A stretch of 64,000 nucleotides of DNA from JAWKIW01 sp041394145 (GCA_041394145.1 JAWKIW010000012.1:1-64000); one strand, 5' to 3'; positions 38,157 to 46,613 are shown, counted from the stretch's first letter. Translations and numbers: made by a program. The notes: generated by a model from the letters alone, not told the origin.

Positions 38157-38927
38157 TCAGACGAGCAGGGTGACCCGGTCACCGACGCGGACGGTGCCGG
38201 GCGTCTCCACCGACGCGTAGATCCCGAGGTGGTTGGGGATCGCGGCGTTCAGCTCGCTCATCGCCTTGAACAGGCCGGGCTGGGGCTCGAGGCCCGGCTG
38301 GGCCCGCAGCGGCATGGCGCAGCGCACGGTCGGCATGATCCCGGCGAGCACGACCTCGTCGCCGATCCCGACCCGGTGGCCCTCCCAGCCCTGTTCGAGG
38401 AAGGGCTCGCCCTCGGCGGCGACGACGAGGTTGGGGCGGAAGCGGCGCACGTCCCAGTCGAGGTCGGGGCGGGCGCTCGCGCAGCCGTCGAGCGTGGCCG
38501 TGGTGACCAGGTGCACGGCGGCGAGGTCGAGGAAGGTCCCGGCCGGGACGGGGATGTCGAACAGCTCGGCGTCGTCGTTCGGCGGATCGAAGGTCATCTC
38601 GTAGGCGAGGCCGGGCGCGGCCTCGGCCGGTCGGGCCAGCTCGACCTCCCGCCCCAGCCACTCGGAGAGGCGAGCCGAGGCCTCGGGATCGTCGAGCGCG
38701 ATCGACGAGCCGTCGGGCAGGATGACCGCCTCGTCGGTGGCGGACGCCTCCAGCAGGGCCGACACCCGCTTGGCCGAGAGGAGCCGCTCGCGCTCCACGT
38801 CGAGCAGGCCGTGGGTCCGGTCGCCGGCGACACCCGTCGGGCCGATCGCGACCTCGTCGACGGCGAGCCCCTGCATGGACTTCACCGGGTAGCGGTGGCA
38901 GGACTGGACGGTGCCGACGGTGGTCAC
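38157..38927 (-). CDS. MOSC-domain protein
   Basis: 256 residues: MOSC N-terminal beta-barrel (YPVKSMQGLAVDEVAIGPTGVAGDR) and MOSC core (DWDVRRFRPNLVV, GWEGHRVGIGDEVVLAG). MOSC proteins transfer or reduce substrates at a molybdenum cofactor, as in MOCOS and mARC; ligand Cys is probably the one in LDGCASARPD. GTG 38927 lies exactly six bases after a CAGGAT box, supporting leaderless initiation. Divergent from the pirin gene. Confidence 0.9.
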   Translation of the reverse strand: MTTVGTVQSCHRYPVKSMQGLAVDEVAIGPTGVAGDRTHGLLDVERERLLSAKRVSALLEASATDEAVILPDGSSIALDDPEASARLSEWLGREVELARPAEAAPGLAYEMTFDPPNDDAELFDIPVPAGTFLDLAAVHLVTTATLDGCASARPDLDWDVRRFRPNLVVAAEGEPFLEQGWEGHRVGIGDEVVLAGIMPTVRCAMPLRAQPGLEPQPGLFKAMSELNAAIPNHLGIYASVETPGTVRVGDRVTLLV

Positions 38928-38951
38928 GGACCGATCCTGGCACACCACCCC

Positions 38952-38957
38952 TAGCCT
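38952..38957 (+). promoter_or_regulatory. -10 box TAGCCT, leaderless pirin start
   Basis: TAGCCT, seven bases, then GTG 38965. On the other strand the MOSC start has CAGGAT, so this 40-base gap carries two face-to-face leaderless promoters. Confidence 0.5.
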
Positions 38958-38964
38958 GGGTCGG

Positions 38965-39982
38965 GTGAGCGACCCGGTGCTGCAGACGGTGCCGCTGGGC
39001 TTCCAGTGGCCGACCATCGACCCGTTCCTGTTCTGCGTCCACCACGACGACGCCTACCCGCCGGGCAACGACCGCTTCGGCCCGGACGCATCGCTCGACG
39101 GCCGGGACCTCGGCCAGGACTTCGCCGGCACCGACGGCTGGCGGATGTACCACGGCCTCACCGTCCCCGGCTTCCCGGCGCACCCCCACCGGGGGTTCGA
39201 GACCGTGACCTACGTGCGACGGGGGCTCATCGACCACTCCGACTCCCTCGGCGCGGCGGCCCGCTTCGGCCGCGGCGACGTGCAGTGGGTCACCGCCGGC
39301 GGCGGCATCGTGCACTCGGAGATGTTCCCGCTGCTCGACCGGGAGGGCCCCAACCCCGTCGAGCTGTTCCAGATCTGGTTGAACCTGCCGGCCACCGACA
39401 AGCTCGTCGACGGCCACTTCACCATGCTGTGGGATCGCGACATCCCGCGCCTGCACGCGGTCGACGACGCCGGGCGGACCACCGAGGTCACCGTGATCGC
39501 CGGTGAGCTCGAGGGCCTGGTGCCGCCCCCGCCGCGCCCCGTTCGTGGGCGTCGCGCCCCGACGCCGACGTCGCCATCTGGCACCTGCGGATGGACGCCG
39601 GCGCCACGTGGACCCTGCCGCCCGCCCTCGAGCCCGAGGCCGTGCGCACGGCGTACCTGTTCGAGGGGCGTCGCTGCGCCTCGGCGGCCACGAGATCGAG
39701 GGGTCGACCGCCGCGGTGGTGCGCTGCGACGAGCCGGTGGCCGTGGTGGCCGGGGCGACCGAGGTCGACGTGCTGGTGCTGCAGGGCGTGCCCATCGCCG
39801 AGCCGGTGGCGCAGTACGGGCCGTTCGTCATGAACGAGCGGGCCGAGATCGAGCAGGCCTTCGTCGACTACCGGCGCACCGGCTTCGGCGGCTGGCCGTG
39901 GTCCAGCGACGACCCGGTGCACGGCCCGGATCCGACGCGGTTCGCCCGCCACGCCGACGGGCGCGTCGAGCGCGTGGTCTGA
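38965..39982 (+). pseudogene. Pirin-like cupin, frameshifted twice
   Basis: Frame 1 encodes the pirin N-terminal cupin with all metal ligands (PHRGFETVTYV, GGGIVHSEMF) up to about 39523. The homologous sequence then moves to a second frame (RPDADVAIWHLRMDAGATW to LFEG), and after 39665 to a third (SLRLGGHEI to the stop at 39982, including the typical VAQYGPFVMN and FGGWPW). Each move equals one missing base: one near CCCCC at 39526, one at GGGG 39665-39668. Pirins act as quercetinases or co-regulators. The restored protein is about 339 residues and otherwise intact. Confidence 0.85.
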
Positions 39983-40052
39983 GCCCGGACGGCCCCCGAC
40001 GGCGCCGGCCTGCGCCAGACTGCACGGGTCCGACACCCGGGGGAGGACCGCC

Positions 40053-41294
40053 ATGGACCCGTCGAGCCAGCCCTTCGCCGACCGGGGCGCGACCGACGCC
40101 GCCTTCGCCGCCCACGTCAACGCCGGCAAGGTCGCCACCTACCAGGCGCTCGGCCTGGAGCTGGTGATGGGGGAGCGCGCCGGGTCGGTCTTCCGCGACG
40201 CCTTCGACGGCCGCGACTACATCAACTGCCACTGCAACGGCGGCGTGTTCAACCTCGGTCACCGCAACCCGACGGTGCTGGCCGCCGTGCGGGAGGCGAT
40301 GGACGCGCTCGACATCGGCAACCACCACCTGGTGTCGGGCTGGCGGGCGGCGCTGGCCGAGCGGCTGGCGGCGACCACCGGTGGGGCGCTGCCCGGGGTG
40401 GTGTTCGGCGTGGGCGGTGGCGAGGCGATCGACCTGGCCATCAAGGTCGCCCGGGCCCACACCGGTCGCCAGGGCGTGGTCTCGGCCGTCGGCGGCTACC
40501 ACGGCCACACCGGGCTGGCCCTCGCCACCGGTGACCCCGAGTACCGCGACCCGTTCGGGCCCAACCCGCCCGGGTTCGTGCAGGTGCCCTTCGACGACCT
40601 CGACGCGATGGCCGCGGTGCTCGCCTCGCCGGTGGGGGCCGACGGCCGACCGCCGGCGCTGGTGCTGCTCGAGCCCATCCCGGCGACGCTGGGCATGCCC
40701 ATCCCGTCGCCGGGCTACCTGGCAGGGGTGCGCCGCCTGTGCGACGAGCACGGGGTCGTGCTCGTCCTCGACGAGGTCCAGACGGGGCTCGGTCGCACCG
40801 GCACGATCTGGTACCACCAGCAGGAGGGGGTCGTGCCCGACGTGCTGGTCACCGGCAAGGGGCTGTCGGGGGGCGTCTACCCCATCGCCGCCACCCTGCT
40901 GCGGCCCGAGCTGTTCGCCTTCTTCGACGACCACCCCTTCGTGCACATCTCGACCTTCGGCGGGGCCGAGCTCGGCTGCGTGGCCGCCCTCGCCGTGCTC
41001 GACCTGATCGAGGCGCCGGGCTTCCTCGAGCGGGTCGGCGAGCTGGGCGACCGGCTGGAGGCCGAGCTGGCCGACCTGCCGTTCACCCTGCGCCGTCGTG
41101 GCTTGTTCATGGGCCTGAAGACCGACGACCCCGGCGGTGGGTTGGCGGCCACCAAGGCGGTGATCGAGCAGGGCGTGTTCGCCATCTACGCCAACAACGA
41201 CCCGTCGGTCCTGCAGTTCCTGCCGCCGCTCGTGCTGACCGACGAGGAGTGCGACGAGCTGGTGCGCCGCGTCCGGAAGGCCTTCGGTGGCTGA
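40053..41294 (+). CDS. Class III PLP-dependent aminotransferase
   Basis: 413 residues: FRDAFDGRDYINCHCNGGVFNLGHRNP, GVGGGEAIDLAIKVARAHTGRQ, YHGHTG, LVLDEVQTGLGRTG with the PLP-ring Asp, and the Schiff-base lysine in VTGKGLSGGVYP. Probably uses an omega-amino or keto acid donor. ATG 40053 follows GGGGGAGGA; a CAGACT box about 30 bases further up may be the promoter. The stop overlaps the DUF6206 start by several bases, so the two act together. Confidence 0.93.
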   Translation: MDPSSQPFADRGATDAAFAAHVNAGKVATYQALGLELVMGERAGSVFRDAFDGRDYINCHCNGGVFNLGHRNPTVLAAVREAMDALDIGNHHLVSGWRAALAERLAATTGGALPGVVFGVGGGEAIDLAIKVARAHTGRQGVVSAVGGYHGHTGLALATGDPEYRDPFGPNPPGFVQVPFDDLDAMAAVLASPVGADGRPPALVLLEPIPATLGMPIPSPGYLAGVRRLCDEHGVVLVLDEVQTGLGRTGTIWYHQQEGVVPDVLVTGKGLSGGVYPIAATLLRPELFAFFDDHPFVHISTFGGAELGCVAALAVLDLIEAPGFLERVGELGDRLEAELADLPFTLRRRGLFMGLKTDDPGGGLAATKAVIEQGVFAIYANNDPSVLQFLPPLVLTDEECDELVRRVRKAFGG

Positions 41295-42201
41295 GGGCAC
41301 GGGTCAGGCGCACCGCGACGCGTTCCTCGACGAGGCGCCGCTCGCCGAGGTCGAGGCAGCGGTGCAGGACGCGCTCGCCCGGGGGAGCGACGAGGACCTG
41401 CGGGTGCTGGGCTACGGCGAGATCACCCTCGTGCTGGGCTGGCCGACCGAGGAGCCTCGTTGGGCGTGCAAGCGGCTGCCGGCGTTCGACTCGTTCGCCG
41501 CGGCCCATGCCTACGGAGACCAGCTCGACCGGTATCTCGCCGTGCTGGCCGAGCGCGGGGTCGACCCGGCCCCGAGCGCGCTGCGACTGGTCGAGGGCTC
41601 CGCTCGGCCGGTCGCCTATGTCGTGCAGCCCGTGCTCCCCGCGTCGTCGCTGGGTCCACAGGTCCTGCGCGGGGGCGACGACGAGGCCGCCCGTCGCCTG
41701 CTGCAGCAGGTCGTCGACGTCGTGCCGGGCGTGGTCGACGACCGCGTCGGCATCGACGGCCAGATCTCGAACTGGGCGCTCGTCGACGGCGAGCTGCGCT
41801 ACCTCGACGTGTCCACGCCGATGCTGTTCGACGTCGCGGGCCGCGTGGTGCTCGACCTCGACCTGTTCCTCGCCGCCTACCCGTGGCTGCTGCGGGCGCC
41901 CATCCGCCGGTTCGTCGCCCCCGACGTGATCGGTGCGTACCGCGATGCCCGCCACGTCCTCGTCGACCTGGTCGCCAACCTCGTGAAGGAGCGGCTGGAG
42001 CGGTGGCTGCCGGTGGCGCTCGACCTGGTGAACGACGCCGTCGTGCCGGCGGTGACCGAGGACGAGGTGCGGGCCTACTACCGCTCCGACGCGCGGCTGT
42101 GGGAGGTCATGCTGCGGTTGCGGCGGGCCGATCGCTGGTGGCAGCGCACCGTGCGCCGCCGCACCTATCCGTTCCTGCTGCCCGGCCCCATCGAGCGCTG
42201 A
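41287..42201 (+). CDS. DUF6206-like protein with kinase-like features
   Basis: 304 residues of an actinobacterial family I associate with DUF6206, of unknown function. The layout resembles an aminoglycoside/choline-kinase fold: a GYGEITLVLGWP strand-loop-strand (about 42-52), a lone Lys in WACKRL (Lys62), a hinge-like YVVQPVLPAS, a catalytic-loop-like DGQISN (Asp157, Asn162, spaced as in DxKxxN but with Gln for Lys) and a DFG-like LDVST (Asp174). It overlaps the aminotransferase gene, so a joint substrate is likely. Kinase activity is inference. Confidence 0.7.
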   Translation: MAEGTGQAHRDAFLDEAPLAEVEAAVQDALARGSDEDLRVLGYGEITLVLGWPTEEPRWACKRLPAFDSFAAAHAYGDQLDRYLAVLAERGVDPAPSALRLVEGSARPVAYVVQPVLPASSLGPQVLRGGDDEAARRLLQQVVDVVPGVVDDRVGIDGQISNWALVDGELRYLDVSTPMLFDVAGRVVLDLDLFLAAYPWLLRAPIRRFVAPDVIGAYRDARHVLVDLVANLVKERLERWLPVALDLVNDAVVPAVTEDEVRAYYRSDARLWEVMLRLRRADRWWQRTVRRRTYPFLLPGPIER

Positions 42202-42216
42202 GGCCGCGGCGGGCGG
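42169..42216. repeat. 48-bp direct repeat, left copy
   Basis: Covers the last codons of the DUF6206-like gene and 15 bases after its stop. The right copy at 43505-43552 differs at two positions. Together they bracket the receptor-channel gene. Confidence 0.9.
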
Positions 42217-42224
42217 CCGACGCG

Positions 42225-42230
42225 TAGCCT
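42225..42230 (+). promoter_or_regulatory. -10 box TAGCCT before the receptor-channel gene
   Basis: TAGCCT eight bases before the ATG at 42239; leaderless or near-leaderless. Confidence 0.5.
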
Positions 42231-42238
42231 TCGCGCTC

Positions 42239-43459
42239 ATGCGGGCCGAGCGACAGCGGGGCGACGGGGGTGTGACGCGTCGCCGCGCCGCGATGCTCAT
42301 CCGGTCCGCCCGGGCGCTGCTCGGTCCGGTGGTGGTGCTCCTGCTCGTCGGCGGCGCCCCCGGCCTCGACGGCGCCGGGGCGGGCACGCTGCAGGCGGGC
42401 GATCCGACGTCGACCTCCACGCTGTCGACACCGCCGTCGCCACCCGTGACGACACCTGACGGCGACCGCCTCGTCCGGGTGGCCGTGCGCGAGCTCCCAC
42501 CGTTCGTCGAGAAGCGCGGCGACCGCTACACGGGGCTGACGATCGAGCTGTGGGAGCAGGTCGCGGCCCGCAACCGGTGGCGCACCGAGTACGTGGAGGT
42601 CGACAGCGTCCGATCCCAGCTCGATGCGGTCGCCGAGGGTCGGGCCGACGTCGCCGCCACGGCGGTGAGCATCACCAGAGCGCGCGAAGAGCGCTTCGAC
42701 TTCTCGTATCCGTACTTCGACGCCGGCCTGCAGATCATGGTCCCCGCCGACCGACAGCTGTCCCTGGCGAACCTGGTGCGGTCCCTGCTGTCACCGTCGC
42801 TGCTGCTGCTGTTCGCCGTCTTCTTCGCCGGGCTCCTGGTGGTCGGGGCGCTCGTGGCCTTCATCGAGCGGGGGAGCAACCCCGACTTCGACCACTTCGG
42901 GCCCAAGGCCGTCCTCGAAGGGATGTGGTGGGGGCTGGTCACCGCGGCGACCGTCGGGTACGGGGACCGCGTCACCCGCACCACGGCCGGACGGGTCATC
43001 GCCGCCTTCTGGATCCTCTTCGGGGTCGTCTTCGTCGCCCAGCTGACGGCCACGGTCACGGCGTCGCTGACGGCCAAGGAGCTGCGCTCCGACATCCGCG
43101 GCCCCGACGACCTCGGCGGCCGCACCATCGTGACCGTCCGGGGCACGACGGCGGCGAGCTACCTGCGGGACCGGCGACTGCCCGCCACCGAGCTCGACAG
43201 CGTCGACGAGATGGTGGACACCGTGGCGGGGGGTCGGGCCGACGCCGCCGTGTACGACGCCCCGGTGCTCGCCTACCAGGTCGGCCGCGCCGGCGCGAAC
43301 CGGGTGGCGCTGGTGGGTACGCCCTTCACCAGCGAGTTCTACGGCATCGCGGCGCAGCCGGACTCGGAGCTGCTCGAGCCCATCGATCAGGGGCTGCTCG
43401 AGCTGGGCGAGAGCGGCGCCTACGAGCGCCTGCGGGCGGCCTGGTTCCCGACCGGCTGA
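42239..43459 (+). CDS. GluR0-like ligand-gated potassium channel
   Basis: 406 residues. After a signal/membrane segment (about 20-42) and a Ser/Thr/Pro linker comes ligand-binding lobe 1 (VRVAVRELPPFV, TGLTIELWEQVA; about 78-172). A transmembrane helix (185-210), a pore loop with the potassium-filter motif TVGYGD (238-243) and a second helix (250-275) follow, then lobe 2 (DLGGRTIVTVRGTTAASYL to AAWFPTG). The pore interrupting a bacterial SBP_bac_3 domain is the plan of the glutamate-gated channel GluR0. The ligand is probably an amino acid, unproven. A gene of its own, flanked by direct repeats. Confidence 0.93.
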   Translation: MRAERQRGDGGVTRRRAAMLIRSARALLGPVVVLLLVGGAPGLDGAGAGTLQAGDPTSTSTLSTPPSPPVTTPDGDRLVRVAVRELPPFVEKRGDRYTGLTIELWEQVAARNRWRTEYVEVDSVRSQLDAVAEGRADVAATAVSITRAREERFDFSYPYFDAGLQIMVPADRQLSLANLVRSLLSPSLLLLFAVFFAGLLVVGALVAFIERGSNPDFDHFGPKAVLEGMWWGLVTAATVGYGDRVTRTTAGRVIAAFWILFGVVFVAQLTATVTASLTAKELRSDIRGPDDLGGRTIVTVRGTTAASYLRDRRLPATELDSVDEMVDTVAGGRADAAVYDAPVLAYQVGRAGANRVALVGTPFTSEFYGIAAQPDSELLEPIDQGLLELGESGAYERLRAAWFPTG

Positions 43460-43504
43460 GCGGCCAGCGCCCCCGAGGGTGCACCATCCGCCCGCCTCGC
43501 CGGT

Positions 43505-43552
43505 CCGTTCCTGCTGCCCGGCCCCATCGAGCGCCGAGCCCGCGGCGGGCGG
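43505..43552. repeat. 48-bp direct repeat, right copy
   Basis: 46 of 48 bases match 42169-42216, including 30 exact bases starting CCGTTCCTGCTG. Here it encodes nothing and lies 45 bases after the channel gene. Confidence 0.9.
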
Positions 43553-43658
43553 CGGTGTCCACGCCGGTCGCGGGGTCGGCCGCTGCTCGGGTGGCACCCG
43601 TTGATCTGTCGGGTGCTCCGGCGACGAACGAGAGGCACCACCACCGAGAGGAGCCGAC

Positions 43659-43952
43659 ATGGCGTATGCACTGACCCTCGTGTTCGAGGGGTTGGACGAA
43701 GCGGACTACTGGTCCGTCAACGAGAAGCTCGGCATCGGCCAGGACGGCCGCGGCGACTACCCGGCAGGCCTGCTCGTCCACACGGCCGGCCCCTCGCCGG
43801 CAGGCTGGGTGGTCACCGAGGTCTGGGACGATCAGGCGTCCCACGAGGCGTTCAGGGTCGGCCGCCTCGGCGCAGCGTTGGAGGCCACCGGCGTCGCGCC
43901 CCCGACCCAGGTGATCGACGCGTCCTCGGTCAACTTCCAGCGGCTCGGCTGA
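43659..43952 (+). CDS. Small dimeric alpha-beta barrel protein
   Basis: 97 residues: YALTLVFEGLDEADYWSVNEKL, GLLVHTAGPSPAGWVVTEVW and HEAFRVGRLGAALEATG follow the strand-helix pattern of antibiotic-biosynthesis-monooxygenase-like or DUF-type barrels. No active-site residue is evident. ATG 43659 follows a GAGAGGAG site. Its last 23 bases overlap the 3' end of cbiO on the other strand. Confidence 0.75.
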   Translation: MAYALTLVFEGLDEADYWSVNEKLGIGQDGRGDYPAGLLVHTAGPSPAGWVVTEVWDDQASHEAFRVGRLGAALEATGVAPPTQVIDASSVNFQRLG

Positions 43953-44775
43953 CGCCATCGTTGGTGCCGACGGCCGCCTCCGGGCGGGCGGGCCCGTCGG
44001 CCAGGGCCGCCGTGGGGCCGAGCCGTCCTGCGCTGACCAGTCGCGGCAGCTCGAGGCGGTGGGCCCGCAGCAGCTCGGTGTCGGCGAGCAGGTCGAGGGT
44101 CGGGCCATCGGCCGCGACGCGGCCGGCGTCGAGGAGCACGGAGCGATCGCACAGCTCGGCGGCGTAGAGCAGGTCGTGGGTGACCACCACGGTCGTGAGC
44201 CCGAGGCCGGTCACGACGTCGGCCAGCTCGCGGCGCGCCTGCGGGTCGAGGTTGGCCGAGGGCTCGTCGAACACGAGGATCGTCGGCTGCATCGCCAGCA
44301 CCGTGGCGAGCGCAACCCGCCGGCGTTGGCCGAGGCTCAGGTGGTGGGGCGCCCGGTCGGCGGCGTCGACCATGTCCACCACGGCGAGGGCCGCCTGGAC
44401 CCGGGCGTCGAGCGCGTCGCCGCGCAGCCCCAGGTTGGCGGGCCCGAAGGCGACGTCCTGGCGCACCGTCGGCATGAACAGCTGGTCGTCGGGGTCCTGG
44501 AACACGACGCCGACGCGTCGGCGCACCTCCCGCAGGTGCTCGCCGGCCACCGGGATGCCGTCGATCTCGACCGACCCGAAGGCCGGGTGGAGGATGCCGT
44601 TGAGGTGCAGGACCAGCGTGGTCTTGCCCGAGCCGTTGGGGCCGAGCACCGCCACCCGCTCGCCGGCGGCGATCCGCAGGTCGACGCCGTCGAGGGCGAG
44701 ACGACCGTCGGGATAGGCGTAGCGCACGTCGCGCACGGCGACGGCCGGCGGGGTCGGGTCGGCGGGCGCGCTCAC
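43930..44775 (-). CDS. cbiO: ECF-type cobalt/nickel transporter ATPase
   Basis: 281 residues. Walker A GPNGSGKTT, Q-loop VFQDPDDQLF, signature LSLGQRRRVALA, Walker B TILVFDEP and switch THDLL, i.e. a CbiO/NikO-type ABC ATPase that powers divalent metal import. It has a ~45-residue C-terminal extension (LELPRLVSAGRLGPTAAL). The GTG at 44775 overlaps the cbiQ stop as GTGA. Last gene of the four-gene operon. Confidence 0.95.
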   Translation of the reverse strand: MSAPADPTPPAVAVRDVRYAYPDGRLALDGVDLRIAAGERVAVLGPNGSGKTTLVLHLNGILHPAFGSVEIDGIPVAGEHLREVRRRVGVVFQDPDDQLFMPTVRQDVAFGPANLGLRGDALDARVQAALAVVDMVDAADRAPHHLSLGQRRRVALATVLAMQPTILVFDEPSANLDPQARRELADVVTGLGLTTVVVTHDLLYAAELCDRSVLLDAGRVAADGPTLDLLADTELLRAHRLELPRLVSAGRLGPTAALADGPARPEAAVGTNDGVSRAAGS

Positions 44776-45545
44776 CGGGCCACCACCAGCGCGGCAGCCG
44801 TGGTGGCGAGGGCGAGGACCGGGACGACGACGACCGGCCACGTCGCGGCACCCGGTCGTCGTGGGGCCGCGGTCGGTGGCATCGTGCCGGTGAAGCCGCG
44901 CGCGGCCATGGCGTGGGCGACGCGCTCGCCGCGCTCGTAGGACCGCACGAACAGCGTGCCGGCGGTGCCGGCCACCGCCCGGCCCTGCCACAGCCACCGA
45001 GGGTCGTCGCCGCGTGAGAGGCGGGCGACCTCCAGCCGGCGCAGCTCGCCGGCCACGACGTCGAGGTAGCGCACCATGAACCCCGCGATGGCGACGAGCG
45101 GTCGCGGCACCCGCAGCCGCTCGAGGCCCACGAGCACCTCGGCCGCGGGTGTGGTCCACCCGAGCAGCACCGCCGCCGAGGTGGCGAGGCCGGCCTTGGC
45201 CAGGATGCCCCAGGCCGCCCACAGGCCGGGGACCGACAGCGAGAGCGGCCCGACCTCGGTGCGCGGGTCGGTGCCGACGAAGGGCAGGGCGACGGCGAAG
45301 ACGACGAACGGTGCGTCCACGGCCAGGCGGCGGGCGAGCGTCGCCGGCGGGATGCGCACGGCGAGCGCCGCCACGGCGAGGAGCAGGGCATCGGCGGCGA
45401 ACGCCCACCACGCGTCGCGAGGCGTCGCCACCACGGCGAGCACGAACCCCACCAGGGCCGCCACCTTGACGGCGGGGTCGGCGTGGACGGCCCACCCCGG
45501 TGCGGGCCCGGTGGCGGCGGGCGCGTCGCCGTGCCGGCCGCTCAC
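44772..45545 (-). CDS. cbiQ: ECF transporter transmembrane subunit CbiQ
   Basis: 257 residues with several hydrophobic helices (about 28-70, 85-115, 130-150, 230-255) and the two coupling motifs with conserved Arg that contact the ATPase, within ERLRVPRPLVAIAGFMVRYL and ERVAHAMAARGFTG. GTG 45545 overlaps the PDGLE stop. The frame extends far upstream, but the GTG marks the start of homology. Confidence 0.93.
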   Translation of the reverse strand: MSGRHGDAPAATGPAPGWAVHADPAVKVAALVGFVLAVVATPRDAWWAFAADALLLAVAALAVRIPPATLARRLAVDAPFVVFAVALPFVGTDPRTEVGPLSLSVPGLWAAWGILAKAGLATSAAVLLGWTTPAAEVLVGLERLRVPRPLVAIAGFMVRYLDVVAGELRRLEVARLSRGDDPRWLWQGRAVAGTAGTLFVRSYERGERVAHAMAARGFTGTMPPTAAPRRPGAATWPVVVVPVLALATTAAALVVAR

Positions 45546-45868
45546 GACGCCGGCCGGTCGGCCGGCGTGCGGCGCGTCACGACGAAGGCGACGCCGCCGG
45601 CGATCGCGAAGGTGACCACGACGCCGACCACCCCGGCGATGCCCTTGCCCTGCCCGGGGTCGTCCACGCCCTTCGTCGAGTAGTCGGCGAACGGGCCGTC
45701 GGCGAGGGCGTGGTCGGTCGCACCGGTGTCGATGCCCTGGTCGGCCGCGACCTTCTCGAGGCCGTCGGGTTCGCTGCTGGCGAACCGGCTCACGGCGAAG
45801 GCCAGGACCAGCGCGACGAGGAGGCCGACGGCGACGAAGCCGCCGATGCGCCGGCGGGTGGCGGTCAC
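45542..45868 (-). CDS. PDGLE-domain subunit of the metal importer
   Basis: 108 residues: one helix at the start (about 9-28), the family motif SSEPDGLEKVAADQGI, then HALADGPFADY and a second helix (82-100). The PDGLE domain replaces CbiN in many cobalt/nickel importers, either as its own gene or fused to CbiM. GTG 45868 overlaps the cbiM stop (GTGA), as at the other junctions of this operon. Confidence 0.9.
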   Translation of the reverse strand: MTATRRRIGGFVAVGLLVALVLAFAVSRFASSEPDGLEKVAADQGIDTGATDHALADGPFADYSTKGVDDPGQGKGIAGVVGVVVTFAIAGGVAFVVTRRTPADRPAS

Positions 45869-46545
45869 GGCCCGGCCCCGGCCAGGGCGGGCTTCCCGTG
45901 CAGATCCCGAGCACCGAACACGAGGTCGGGGCGGCTGGCGAGCACCGCACCGACGGTGAGGGTGGTGAGGACGGCCTCGCCGATGCCGATCAGCACGTGG
46001 ACGCCCACCATGGCCGCGCCCACGGTGGACGCCGGCTCCACGCCGTTGCCGCCGAGGGCGTACTCCACGGTGAAGGCCAGGGCGGCGAGCACCACCGACG
46101 CGAACGCCGCCGCCGCGGTGGCGGCCAGCACGCCGGGCCGCGAGCGCGGGAGCACGAGCCGCGCCAGCCGGAACAGCCCGTAGCCGACGAAGGCGGGCAC
46201 GAACGCCATGTTGACGATGTTGAGGCCGAGGGCGCTGACGCCGCCGTCGGCGAAGAGCAGCGCCTGCACGACGAGCACCACCGTCAGGGCCAGCGACCCG
46301 AGCCATGGGCCCACCAGCACCGCGGCGAGCAGTCCGCCGAGGAGGTGGCCCGACGTGCCGCCGGCGACCGGGAAGTTCAGCATCTGGGCCGCGAACACGA
46401 ACGCCGCCACCAGCCCCGTCATGGCGGCCCGGTCCTGCAGGTCGTCCTGGTCCGCCTTGGCCAGCGCCAGGGCGACGCCACCGGCTGCCACCACGCCCGC
46501 GGCGACGGCGACCGGCGTGTCGATGAACCCGTCGGGGATGTGCAC
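45865..46545 (-). CDS. cbiM: Substrate-specific subunit CbiM/NikM
   Basis: 226 residues. The start MHIPDGFID holds the N-terminal Met-His metal ligands, and GGTSGHLLGG has the second metal-binding His; at least six hydrophobic helices follow. It binds Co(II) or Ni(II) for import. GTG 46545 is chosen because His must be residue 2. The GGAGGA ribosome site overlaps the palindrome upstream, so a protein bound there would block both promoter and translation start. The Nur-like site and hyp genes favour nickel, but residues alone do not decide. Confidence 0.94.
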   Translation of the reverse strand: MHIPDGFIDTPVAVAAGVVAAGGVALALAKADQDDLQDRAAMTGLVAAFVFAAQMLNFPVAGGTSGHLLGGLLAAVLVGPWLGSLALTVVLVVQALLFADGGVSALGLNIVNMAFVPAFVGYGLFRLARLVLPRSRPGVLAATAAAAFASVVLAALAFTVEYALGGNGVEPASTVGAAMVGVHVLIGIGEAVLTTLTVGAVLASRPDLVFGARDLHGKPALAGAGP

Positions 46546-46553
46546 CCGGCTTC

Positions 46554-46576
46554 CTCCTGCGAATGCTTCGCAGGAG
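46554..46576. promoter_or_regulatory. Perfect palindrome, Nur/Fur-type operator
   Basis: Arms CTCCTGCGAA and TTCGCAGGAG around TGC. The inner part TGCGA-ATGCT-TCGCA has the form tGCaa-N5-ttGCA reported for the Streptomyces nickel regulator Nur (from memory). It covers the ribosome site and probable transcription start of cbiM and lies 50-72 bases before the Fur-family start. Confidence 0.7.
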
Positions 46577-46613
46577 TCTGGCACCGGTGGGTCGCGGCGT
46601 CCAGGGCTCGGCC

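Noticed and set aside
46554..46576. Cobalamin riboswitch before cbiM
   Set aside because: The space between the divergent genes is only about 80 bases and lacks the B12 box and the size of such a riboswitch; a protein operator fits.
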